Shown here piece after piece: positions 40,502-52,718 of a DNA stretch of 64,000 nucleotides. Position numbers and translations under genes: made by a program. Numbering within the stretch: position 1 is the stretch's first letter; each line of letters opens with the position of its first letter. The DNA is taken from NCBI RefSeq assembly GCF_900090045.1, contig NW_021638285.1:1-64000 (forward strand). The letters run 5' to 3'. The DNA is from Plasmodium malariae. Its lineage: Eukaryota > Apicomplexa > Aconoidasida > Haemosporida > Plasmodiidae. Under the pieces are notes generated by a model that was not told where the DNA came from, made no database searches, and saw only the letters and a program-made list of their open reading frames with translations.

Positions 40502-41443
40502 ATGATGGTAAATATATAATTATACACTTCATATACCTACTAATTTCTATAAACTAATTGGAATATAATATTGTATATATTATTTCGCATTAATTTATTA
40601 ATATTTTTAATACATTTGTATTTTCTTACTTTTAGTTCATTTTATTTTTTTATTTTATTTTTCAGAATTTAGATAAAAGTAAGAAAGACTTAATTTTTTC
40701 ACGATTTAATGAAGAATATGAACCTGCAGAATCTTCAGCAATATATAATTTATTAAATCCTATAAAGGAAACAGATCAGGATTTATATAATATTGGATGT
40801 AAGCTTGACAATAGTTATAAAATGAGACAGATGTTACCTGAATATATTGGTGAAAGTAATAGTATTAATAAGGATGATTTCTGTAGTTTATTAAATGAAT
40901 GGTTAAACAGCAAAAAAATTGAATATATATCTGGAAAATCTGATTGTGAAAGTAACACAGAATTATGGGAACAAAAGATTGAGATATTGTGGTCAAAATT
41001 AAAAGAGAGTGTAGGTGAAGGTGAATCGTGTGAAAGATATAAAGTTACCTATAATTGTTCTATTTCACCTGAATTTAAGACACCTATAACTCTGTGTTTC
41101 ATGTTACTAGGAATATTTCTTATTATTTTTTTTTTTTTGTATAAGGTATTATATGAATTATAGTTAAAAATTATGAAAATTCAAAACAAATTTGATTTTT
41201 GTTTTCGTTAAAATATTATTATTGTTGTATATATATATAACATATTTCATTCTTTTTCGTTTTATATAAAAGTTTAGTCCCCTTGGATCAAGGATTCATA
41301 ATTGTCTAAATAGAAAAAAAAGAATACTGCAGAACACAGTTCCAGAAGTATCATGTAAATTATTGGAAAGATCGTCTGAAAATGAGATTTCGCATTTCGA
41401 ACGCGAAAGAATTAACATAGGTTATTATTATTCAGGAAATTAG
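40502..41443 (+). CDS. pir: pir-superfamily (vir-like) protein
   Basis: Three exons: 40502-40507 (ATGATG, Met-Met, before GTAAAT), 40666-41145 and 41273-41443, all phase 0, for 218 aa. Exon 2 reads NLDKSKKDLIFSRFNEEY, LYNIGCKLDNSY, DFCSLLNEWLNSKKIEYI, DCESNTELWEQKIEILW, CERYKVTYNCSISPEFKTP, then one membrane segment ending FFFLYK. Exon 3 is the cytoplasmic tail FSPLGSRIHNCLNRKK...GYYYSGN. Exon borders, Cys and Trp positions match the copy at 19445, but it lacks the SPxLKTA repeat expansion. The upstream 52 codons of exon 2 are open and homologous, so the first in-frame Met at 40822 is not the start. Likely an exported or surface variant antigen; specific role unknown. Its neighbours fam-l (44786) and fam-m pseudogene (48589) repeat the order seen at 19-29 kb. 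Confidence 0.85.
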
Positions 41444-44400
41444 TAATTTATATATTATTCTGTATTGGAGATATATTTTCATACTGATATGAAAAATGGA
41501 AGGTTTAATTCTTGGAACATTCTATTACACAGTAAAGCTATCAATAAATATATAATAAGAATGTAAGTGAAATATTGAGATATTGAAGAAATAATAATTT
41601 ACTTTTATTAAAATAAGGCATTAACGTTAATGTAATTTTATATATGAAACCTTAGAAAAATAATTATTGTATTACTGGATAAATAATAAATATATGATAA
41701 TTATATCAAATATCATATAATAAAATATATTGATACCCTGCAAATTATTTTAAGACATAATTCTATTAATTTAATTATTCTATATAATATCTCACTAAAA
41801 CGATTATATGCTAATTATTTTAGGTTAAATATATAGAAAACAGTATATTTTATATTACTGGATGATTTAGTTGATGATATCATCAGTTTTATCTGTTCAA
41901 TTTTATTTCATTTAATGTCAATATAAAAAACGTTGGGATATATTAATTTGAATATAAAAATTTATAATTTATTTACTAAAATAGTTCTATATAAATAAAA
42001 AAAAACATGCCAAAGCATATATATTTCCAGCATAATAATAATATACTATCAAATTTAATTGCGTTAAATATAATAATAATTATAATATGTTATATTATTA
42101 AAATTTTCAATTATTTATTTCTTCATTATTTATAATTTTCTTCTACATATAATAGATATAATAATAAATTATAGTGTTTCTATTAAGAAAATAAGAAAAT
42201 GATAATTAATAATTATAATATATATTATAAATATATTAATATAAGCAAATTCTGTTATTATTTTTTATGTTATATATCATATATACAGCAAAAGAGCATT
42301 GTTAAGCTTTATTAATCTTAATATTTTTTAAATATATAATTGTATTTTTTTATTTATTTTTAAAGCGAACTATTATTTAACTGGTATATGATCATGGAAA
42401 GAAGTTTTATTTCTTTTTTATTTATCATCATAAAACCAATTTACGTATATATGTTTTTTTTTATGTAATCATTAAGGAGAATAATGTCTATGAAATAGGA
42501 AAAAGAAAATGGGTAGGATCTATATAGATAATGAAAAATTATTATGTTGCATATTTTTTAATATAGCATTATTTAATATATATGGAAATTTATTTTTATT
42601 TTATTATCTACGTTATATGTAATGAGAATATGAAACTGTAAGAAAACAATTATTTTATGTATAATATTAATAATTGTCGAATTTTATCTCTAATAAATTA
42701 GTTCTTTATTATGTTATATTACATTTTATTTTATAATTAGTTTGAATACTTAGAAAAGTACATATTTTATATTCTATATAGTTAAAGGAATTTTATTCCA
42801 GTAATGAAAGAATTTTGTCCATTATTATTGAATATGTTATACTATTGTTATTAAATATAAATAATTAATTTTTGTAAATATATATAAATATGTTTAAATG
42901 CTAAATAGTATTTTTTTCAGAATATAAAATTACACATAATATAAATCATAAATAATAGACAACAAAGAAGTAAACTAAATAGTGGATAAATGTATTAATC
43001 CTTTTTTAAATATATTTAAGAAAATAAAGAATTATATAGAGAAAAAAATTATATATATTTTAATAACATGAAATTCATAGAAGTGATAAAGGATTTCAAA
43101 AAATTGAATAATATGAGAAATAAATATGATAACATATTGTTAAATAAAAATTATGTCAATCATGTTTACTGATAAGAAACGAAATCATATATATTGCTTA
43201 AAAAAAATTAATGTATGATATTACATATAAGTCAAATAATTTATAAAATATTACAATGCTTAGAAGAATATATTAACAAAATATTACAATAACATATGTA
43301 CCTTTTATATTAATATATGCTGCCGTTTAGAATGATTTTAAGAATATTTAATTAAATTAAGTAGTTATTTCATTATAAACAGTGAACATATATATATATA
43401 TATGAATTATAAAAAAAATTGGAATAAACAACAATATGTATTATTAACCTAGTATATAAACATCAGTAAAGTTGCATAATAATATATCTTCATTAAATTT
43501 GATATCATTCAACAAATATATTTTGAAACGAAAAATAAATAATGGAATGAATATTAAATAAGCTAAAAAAATAATTATTTCAACAATTTTGTACAATTAA
43601 ATAGCATATTCAAATAAAGAAAATATAATTCCACATATAATAATTATTATGTTACGTATGTTATATATTATAATTAGAATGTTTACAACTTGGTATTATT
43701 ATAAAAATAAATTTGCACAATTAATATATTAATGGTATACATAGGATAATATAATTTATTCTATCATAAATAATTGTGAAAACATACAATATAGGTTCTC
43801 AATATATTTATATGCTTTAATACATAAGAAAAAATTTATTTATAAGTAGCATACATAATCATAAACAGTTATTAAAATAACATAGATGTTTTTTTTTTAA
43901 TTGTATTAATATATATTCTAAATATTTGTATTTGATTAAAAAAAAAAAAAAAAAAATTAGATTTTACAAATAACCTTAAAGCCTTCATGTACTAGTAATC
44001 TTATGAATTAAAGAGAACTAAAAATTATATTTTTTAGAAACTATTATATAAAAATAAAAATTTATAATTCATTTACATTTAGAATATATGATGTCTTACA
44101 AATCTGGTATAATTCAATAAATTCTATTTTTTTAAATTATGATAAATTATTAATGAATAGAAGTGTTATAATTAATATATCAAAAATGTTGTATTCATAT
44201 TTTTTTCCTTACTTATCATTTATAAATTTGTTGTAATAGTTAATACTTTTTTAACAATAATTACTTGTTTCTGGAACTTATGTTTATAGTATTAAAATTG
44301 TTAAATAAAGAAAATAATTAAATTCAGTAATAATCATGGTAGTATGTAGAACAACATGTTATCTATATTCTATACACTCCATATATTATATATACTGAAA

Positions 44401-44785
44401 TTTTGCAAATATATAAAAATATTACATTTTTTTTTCTAAAAAAATTAATAAAAAAATTATTTAATTGCTACATTACATTAAATAATTAAATTATATATTT
44501 TGAATGTTTATGAATTAATTAATGTCATTTTATTTTAATGAAAACTTGGATTCAAAAAAAAAATATTAAGATAAAAATTGTGAAATATATTTTTAAAGAT
44601 ATTTCTGTTTTTCTCTGTTGTAAAGGATATTACAATTATATGCAATATATTATATTTTTAAGAGAAAATATATAATTTTAAAAAATATATATGTTGTTCC
44701 TTATAATTAGAACATTCTATTACTGTTAGTTTTTTATTTATTGAATATACTGAAATATTAAAAGATTTATATTGTGCAGCAAAAA
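41444..44785. other. AT-rich sequence; 3' flank of the second pir segment
   Basis: No gene. It is related to 20.5-23 kb (see that entry). It contains a 19-base poly-A tract at 43938-43956 and the fam upstream block at about 44341-44395. Confidence 0.5.
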
Positions 44786-45762
44786 ATGAATTTATTTTTT
44801 TTAATTAGAATTGTTTTGTTAATACATTCAAACTGGATGTGTCATTTTAAGAAAGACGTGGTATAACAGTATTATAGATATTTACAAAATACATATTTTT
44901 GTTTTTTTATTTTCATTAATATTTTATTTACTATAAGATTATTTATTTTATTAAATAACAAATATTTACGCTTTGTTTCATCTTATAGATCCTGTGTAAC
45001 AATTATGTTCCAGAGAACTGCTTCGCTGGCAGAAAATATGATACAAGAATTTATAGATTACTAACGAAATATCACAAGAACAATGATTCCAACATCGTAA
45101 AGTTAAACGGAGAAATACCAAATAATGGAGTGAGTGAAAGAAAAGATATATCTTATAATGAAAAGGGAGCCACCACATTAAATGTACAATCAGATATATT
45201 TTCATCAAAGAAGGGGAGAAAGCAAGCAAAAGCTATGAAAAATAAATCGAATACATTTGAAACAAAAAAATATTCCTTTTTAGAAAAAAAAATATTCAAA
45301 GAACTTGATTATATGGATTTTCTTAAAAGCAACAGAACAATTACTAACAAGGTTTACAAAAAAATAACATGTAAAAAATACGGCTTGAGGCTTGCTACAC
45401 CTTTAATATTATTATTGTTGTTATTAGTGGTTCTCTTAGTAGATTTATCATTAGGCTTGGCATCTGGGAAAAGTTTGCTGGAAGTATCAGGTTTATGGAA
45501 GCCTTTACAATCATTGAGCACAGAAACAAATGGATGGTTGTATACATTTATAGAATTCGTAAAGGAATATTTACCATGGTTATCAAAAAGGGCAGAATGG
45601 GTAGAAGAAACCGGGACTAATACATATGTAATAGGTAATACATTTGGAATTATAATGTATTTCTTACCTTTTTTTATATTAGGTGTCATACTTATATTAT
45701 GGATTATTTATTACCATAAAAAAGTTAAAAAATTTGAAAAAATTAAGTTTAGAAAAGGATAA
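44786..45762 (+). CDS. fam-l: Plasmodium exported protein, fam-l type, shifted start
   Basis: Exons 44786-44860 and 44989-45762, phase 0, give 282 aa. The codon aligned with the usual start is GTG at 44774 (GTG CAG CAA AAA where relatives have ATG GAA CAA AAA). I therefore use the in-frame ATG four codons later, which leaves a leader of MNLFFLIRIVLLIHSNW and still looks like a signal sequence. PEXEL-like R-L-L-T at 48-51 equals position 52 of its relatives once four lost residues are counted. The frame is open from the TCTTATAG acceptor. Then follow FETKKYSFLEKKIFKELDY, first membrane segment at about 160-179, loop, second membrane segment at about 244-265 and YYHKKVKKFEKIKFRKG. Predicted exported protein of unknown function. 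The start mutation could reduce or abolish expression. Confidence 0.83.
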
Positions 45763-48588
45763 ATTTATGGAAAGAATTATATTACTTATTTTAAATAACT
45801 TTTTATTAGCATGTAATATGTCTAGTTGTACACTTATTAAACATAAACATAATTACTTGAAATTTATAAATGCTAATAAACATAGATGGCCCTTTTAAAG
45901 AACAACAGAAAAAAAATATATTTATAAATTTATTGCGAATTTGAACGTATAAGTATTCTTCAATATATATTATAAAGTATTATTTAACATTGGAAAAATA
46001 TTATGACTTAATTAAACATTTTTTTATTAAAATTGATTTAATAAAAAATTTAATTGTGAGAGTTTAAATTACTATATAATAGAAAGATTTATATAATTTT
46101 ATTGAAGTGCGTTAATTTTCATTTTATATGAAAATTTCTATTTTTTTTTATTTCTCTTTCTAGCATAAAATGTATATTATTTGAGGTTATAAAGAAAACG
46201 CAATATTAGTTTTAAATTAACTCTAAATGCATCTTCTCTTTTTTTAATGAAATTAAGTGAATATATTTTCTCGCATACATAGATATATATCTATTGTTTA
46301 AAGTTATTTATTTTTATTTTACTAATTTTGTTTGTAACGTTACATGTATATGGATTTATTGGATTATTTGTATTTCCAGAGTCTTTTTTACAAAACAGTT
46401 TCTATTTTCTATATAAAATAAAAAGCGTAATATTTGCAATTATTAAACTATTTAATTTTATGCTTCCTTTAATAAAAGAAAAGTACAAATTATTATTTGG
46501 ACTTATATAAATATATAATGTAGATTATCACGTTAATCTCTTTACAGTTTTTCTCTTCATTATATTAAAATGCACTGTTAATACTGTATTATTTTTTATG
46601 GTTATTTTTCCCTCAATGCAAGCCTCTTGGAAAGTAAAAATATAAAATAATTTAATTAATTAAATAAATAAATATATATATATATATATAAGACAATTAA
46701 TGCACGGTATTGATACGTAATAAATAAGAAAATATATATTTTATAAAAATTAAAACTATTTGTATATTTTTTCTTAATTTTAGAGAAAGCATAAATAATT
46801 CAGACAAATATGAATTTATTTTATAAAAAAATAGATAAAAAGTATATTCATAAGCGAGGAATGTCTCTAAAACTGAAAAGTTTTACTTATGAATAATTTT
46901 TTTTTTTCATTATTTATTATATAATAGAACATTTTTTCATAATTTATATATAGATTATGATAAATTTTTTAAGTGTGTTAAAATTTATTTTATATGGAAA
47001 CATTATTTGAAGTGCAGAAATCAGAAGATTGAACTACGTGGAATTCTGAATAAAACCAAATAAGTGCATTCATAAATGTTATCACGAAAATAATATATCA
47101 AAGAAATAAAAATATATTAATGTTAAATTATGAGAATCTATTTTTTGTAATTTATAAAGAGTATTTTAAATTTAGATATTTTTTAATTATTCAGATGATA
47201 TATAACACTTTTTAGTGATGATAATCAATGTTATATATTATATGATTACAATAATATTTTGGACATATAATATTTTTATATTTATTATTCTCACAATTAC
47301 AATAGATAAGTAACAAAAATATTGAGGTATAATATATTGTTGCTGTTAAAAGTATTTTTAAGGATTTATTATGTATTCTTATACTTAAGTTGATTTTTTG
47401 TGCTGCTACTGTAAAATATATTTAGGAAACTACGTATTTTTAAAAGAATATATAAAAATTAACACAATAAATCTAACACTATAAATAGGAATATAACGAA
47501 ATCATATATTTTAATAGATTATATAGATAAACTTTTTTATCGGTAATAAACATATTATATCCAGTATATTACTTATAAGTTTAATTAATTGGGAATATTT
47601 TAAAATTAATAAATTTGAATGCAGCAACTATTCACCAATATTACATTTATTTTTTCGTTTTCTTTATGCTTTTTACTATGTGAGCACATATCCTAACTAT
47701 ACATATTTAATTAAAAAAAAAATAAGTTTTATAAATAAAACAATTTTCATTTATAAATAGTGCAAAAAATTTAATATAAATAAATATTATAATTATTAAA
47801 ACTTTTGATACAACGAAAAAGGAATCATTCTTTATAACTGTGTAAATTATATAGATATCTGAGATTATATGGTACAATATAAATACAATTTGTTAAATAT
47901 ATTATAGATAATTAAACATAGTATGGGCTTATATAGAAAATTAAAAATATATTATAATAAAAGTACTATAATATATTGTACTATATACTGCAATATTAAT
48001 TTATAATTCCATTAATACTATTATTATATTGTTAAAATGTTCCGTATTTTTCAATAATAATAAGTTCTACTAAAGTATAATTCTTATAAAATTAGAATTA
48101 TTAATGAGATAATATCCGCAAAATTAGTAATTACAATTTTATTATGTAGAGAAATGCACTATATATATATTTGATATGTTATATATAGCATATATACTAA
48201 ATATATCGAAATGTGTAAAAATAAATTTATTTTCCTTTATTTATATCTAAAAGGATCAATAAAAAGATTATTTAATCAGTGCACTTCTTTAAATAATTAA
48301 GTTATTTATTTTGAGTATTTATATATGTATTCTTATAAATTTATTTTAATGTAAGTTTTTCTTATTTTAAATAAAATTAAGATAAAAAATATAAAATACA
48401 TTTTTAAAGTCAAATATGTTTGTACATACAATAAAATTCATTATAGTTATACATATTTTATTAAATATTTACGAAACAATAATAAAGGAATTTTGAAATA
48501 AATATAGCATTCTTTATCATTAGAAGTACTTTATTCTATTATTAATTTTTTCCTTGCATAATTTATTGGAATATTAAATATCTATATA
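45763..48588. other. AT-rich intergenic sequence
   Basis: No gene supported. It holds an AT dinucleotide run at 46672-46690. ORFs at 45683-45898 (overlapping the fam-l end) and 46328-46510 show no family features. A weaker form of the fam upstream block is near 48145-48190. Confidence 0.5.
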
Positions 48589-49483
48589 ATGAAACAAATA
48601 ACTAAACCAATCTTATTTATTAAGATTTCTGAGTTTATCTTTTTATGTTGTATATGTCATCTTAAAAATATAGTATTTAATACTATATAAGGATACGTGC
48701 TTTATACACATATTATACTCGTTTTTAATTAATAATGTTGCATCGAATTAATTCTGTATCCTTTATATAACAAATATTTACTTGATTTATTATTTTTCTA
48801 TTTAAATCAGGATTAATAAATATCCAAGTGAGAACTGCAATCTTGTCAGGAAAAGAAGTACGAAAACTTTTTAATTATTGGCAGAACGTAATCAGGATAA
48901 GGACTTAAATATTTTAGGGTTAAAACATAATATATCAAATAATACAGAGTATGAAAATAAGGATATAGTTATTAGCGAAAAATGGACCACTGTAAAAACA
49001 AATTATCTAATAAAAGTTTATTAAATTAGGCTCAATACTATACAGAAGTTATAGATTATAATAACGGAATGTTTGATGGAAAACATTTTTTTTTCAAAAA
49101 AAAAACGGATTAAAAAAAAAGATTACGATCATATTCATGAAAGAAACAGGAAAATTTGTGATATATCTTTAAGAAAAATAAGATTTAGAAAGTATGGAAT
49201 TGGAGTTGCTATTTTTTTTATATTTTTCTTGCTGGGAATAGGAGTACCCGTATTATCAAGTTTACCGTCCTTGAAAGAGGCAGGGGAAAGCATTACAAAC
49301 AATGGAATATTGAAAACATTGAAAGATAATGTAGAAGCATGGGGAGAAAACGTACTGTACTATCTTATTATAGCATTATTTAGCGTAATTATGATTATGT
49401 TAGATGTTATGCTTATAGTAGGGTTCTATAAGATTTTAAGAAATAATGAAAAATATAACAAAATTAAGTTAATAAAGGAGTAA
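48589..49483 (+). pseudogene. fam-m: fam-m pseudogene with a stop in the PEXEL site
   Basis: Exon 1 (48589-48672) is an intact leader (MKQITKPILFIKISEFIF..ICH). Exon 2 starts around 48811. It reads NKYPSENCNLVRKRSTKTF and then TAA at 48872-48874 exactly where the PEXEL arginine should be, followed by LLAERNQDKD. A frameshift follows near 48990, and a TAG at 49027-49029 replaces the Lys of the NKAQYYTEV core. A second frame change occurs in the T/A tracts at about 49087-49105, where DGKHFHFEKK is expected. The C-terminal part from there to 49483 is open and well preserved: KKDYDHIHERNRK, two membrane segments, NNEKYNKIKLIKE. It is closest to the fam-m gene at 27963. Not expected to make an exported protein. 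Confidence 0.88.
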
Positions 49484-52183
49484 AATGAATAATAAAAAAT
49501 TCATATGTTTATATGATGAAAATTTTAATATATAGTAATAAGCGTAATATTTTTTGTGAATTGATTAATGAGAATACATATAATTTTTAAAATATTATAA
49601 ATACATATATATATAACTGGTGTTTTTAATGCACAACATAAATATATTTTCATTGCTCTTTTTGAATTTAAATATTTTAATGCTTTTGAATTTGAATATA
49701 TATTATTATTATATCTTAATAAAAACAAGGATATAAAGTATTTCTTTATATTTTTAAATATATTTCTATAAATAATATGTGCTTATGCTCAAAAGTTTAT
49801 GTATTATATTACAATACGGATAATTATTTAGAACTATAGAAATTAATGTTTGTAATAAAATATATTTCTTTCTATATTGTGAATTTTAATCTAAAATTAT
49901 TATTTTTTCAGATAAATAAGAAAGTGTATTATTTTAAAATTAACAATAAGTATATCTTGGATTATATTAAAAGAACGATAGTAAATATATTTCGATGTAT
50001 TGATGTATATATATATGTTATTTTACTTAAGAAAGAACTTAATATTTATTATATATAATATATTTAAGTGAAATGTGTTACAAATTATATCAATTGTAAA
50101 AATCCTTTTATTAGAATTTTAATTTTCCTTACATTAAATAAAAGTAAAATTATAAACACATAATTAAGTAATATCCTTTTAAATAGGATTCTTAGTTAAG
50201 AACTTATGAATTATATTTTAATTTCATTTACATTCTTATTTAATTTTATAAGTTCATAAATATTATTAAATATACAATCAATTATTATTTAAAAAGAAAA
50301 AATATACTTCATAGATTTAAGAAAATAAAATATTTTTTTACATATAAACTTAAAAAAAAGTTGAAATACATTTCGAATTTTAAAAATATTTTTCTAATTG
50401 TTAATGTTTTCTTGTTTAAATCTTATATATTTAATATATATAAATGAAATCAACCTTTGCAGCACTAAAATTATTTCTTTATAAAAATTAAATTAAGTAT
50501 ATATCGAATTTTTAGAACTAAGTAAATAACTTTTATAGATTAATTCTGGTTAAAATATATTAAGTCGATAGTAAATAAATGATGTTGTAAGATAATATTA
50601 CTTTATTACTTTTATATTTTATTTTTGTTATGTGTCACAGTATGTATTTGACAATCTATGTAAATATATATTTTAATAAATAATTACTGTTTAAATAAAA
50701 ACAATAATTAACAATTATAACAGACTAAATTTTGCTTTTATTTTAATTAGATGTATGCATCATGTTCTCCGAACTTTGTTTTTACTAAATCTATGCTTAC
50801 TGTAAAGAAATAATAATTAAAAATAAAATTTTGTACCTCATTATCATTAAAATTATTTCATTTATCCTTTCTATATGAATATTTCATTGTTTGAATAATT
50901 TTCTATAATTTCAATATTACATGTATTTTTTTTTATTATTTTGAACTAAATATTAAGTATAGCGCAAAATATATTATATATTGTTAATAACTAAAATTCA
51001 TATTTATAGTAAAATCCAAAGACATATGTAACTATGTACAATAAATAAAATGAGTGCGTACATGAAATTTACAATTAACAAATTACCATGGTGCCTAAAA
51101 ATTTCATATGATGAGAAATGAAATCCTCCTTTTCTAAATTATTATTCTTATTTGAATGTATAGATAATAAATTGTGTAGATAATATAGAAATGAATTCTA
51201 ACTGGAAACACAATAAAATAAGAATTACATTTCTATTTCTCAGATTCTATAAACATAAACATAAACATGTTACTTGCTACTATATTTATGGGAATATTTG
51301 TTGTATTTTTCTTTTTATATGGAGAAAATAAAAACTAAACATAGGCATTTAAATACTGTTTGTTATTATAAAAATTTACTTAATCAAAAAACTTATAATG
51401 TAGGTACACTATTTTTATTATTTACCGTATATCAATTTTTTTAATCATATGTATCTTATGTATAGAATAAGGTATTAATGCAGTAAAAAAACAATAAGAA
51501 TAATGCTAAAGCAGAACATATTTATGAATTATAAAATAATGGTTAGGATTTTTCCCATTTGAATTCAATTAAAATTAGAATTCTTCTGCCTTAGCGCCAA
51601 CCATAAATACCCTGTCAACAATATCACATATAATATATATCAATAGAAGAAAAAAACGTTAAAACTGTTACATAATGTGTAACATTTTTATAATATTAAA
51701 TTGAAAATGGACAAATAATAAAAATTTTGAATAAAGTTATAAAGAAAAAGTAGATATATATTTTATATTTTGATTAATGTTTTTATTCCAAGATTTTATA
51801 TTTTTTATTTATATAATATTATTATTGGTGTTGTTTCTAATGTTGTTTTTTCTTCTTTAATACTAAGAAAATAAACGCTACCTCATATTGTTATATAAGA
51901 ATATCCACTTTTGCTTTATCATCTTGTGTTATATGCTTATGTTTTAAAATAATTTATATTTCATTCTAAGTGGAATCTCGTTTAAATGGAATTTTCTACT
52001 ACTAATTTTAAAAATAGCATCGTATTTATTTTATCTTTTTTTTTAAATAATTTTTATAGACATATATTCATTTCTTTATTAATTGTTTACATTGTATTTT
52101 AATGAATTTGTACATAAGTGTAACATATATATCACTAAGTATTTTATTTTCTATTGAAAATAATATAAACGGTTAATTTTACA
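49484..52183. other. Strand-switch interval without a supported gene
   Basis: The + strand fam/pir block ends here and the - strand pir gene begins. No gene called. ORFs at 49525-49728 (-) and 49846-50058 (+) are low complexity. A small (ATAAAC)3 repeat is at 51249-51266. On the - strand at about 51592-51644 a short open piece (DIVDRVFMVGAKAEEF, stop) is unusually protein-like for this region but has no recognisable context. Confidence 0.5.
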
Positions 52184-52613
52184 TCAAGTGTCTCCTTGAG
52201 GTTGATAGGATATATTATGAGAACTTCCTTCATAATTTATATTTACTTCTTCATGAAGGTTTTGTAAGGATTCTCTCGATTCTTCTTGAAATTTGTTAAG
52301 TTCAATAATTTTTTTTTTTCGTAAACGATTATATATCCAAGATTTCAGTGGAGTAAACTACATCAAAATATATGTATATTTATTTAAAAATATAATTTTT
52401 ATATGCTTATAATTTTTGTGAAAATAAATTATTCTATATGTGATAAATTATTATTAATTTTAAGTATAATTCTTATTAACCTTATATAAAAAAAATATAG
52501 TGAAAGACATTAGTAATACGATAGATGTTGTTATAATGGGAACAAATACGTAATCTTCTTTTTTAGTTGGTAATATTTGTGTTGAAGTTTGTTCTATGTG
52601 TGGTAATGTTTTT

Positions 52614-52662
52614 GGGTTTAGGGTTTAGGGTTTAGGGTTCAGGGTTTAGGGTTTAGGGTTTA
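52614..52662 (+). repeat. Interstitial telomere-type repeat, 7 units
   Basis: Seven contiguous perfect heptamers GGGTTYA: six GGGTTTA and one GGGTTCA (fourth unit). This is the Plasmodium telomere repeat. The array lies inside the - strand pir gene, between ectodomain and membrane segment. Confidence 0.97.
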
Positions 52663-52688
52663 AAAATTGATTAACGCCTCAAGAAAAA

Positions 52689-52718
52689 GGGTCAGGCTTT
52701 AGGGTTCACATTCAGGGT
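52689..52718 (+). repeat. Degenerate telomere-type heptamers
   Basis: After a 26-base spacer, imperfect units GGGTCA, GGCTTTA, GGGTTCA, CATTCA, GGGT continue the array in the same orientation. On the - strand they encode the last residues (PECEP) and the stop codon of the pir exon 2 frame. Confidence 0.85.

Noticed and set aside
45354..45689. 111-codon - strand ORF inside the fam-l gene at 44786
   Set aside because: Antisense shadow; the + strand frame carries the family motifs.
52614..52662. Chromosome end (true telomere)
   Set aside because: Only seven units, flanked on both sides by pir coding sequence, so it is interstitial.
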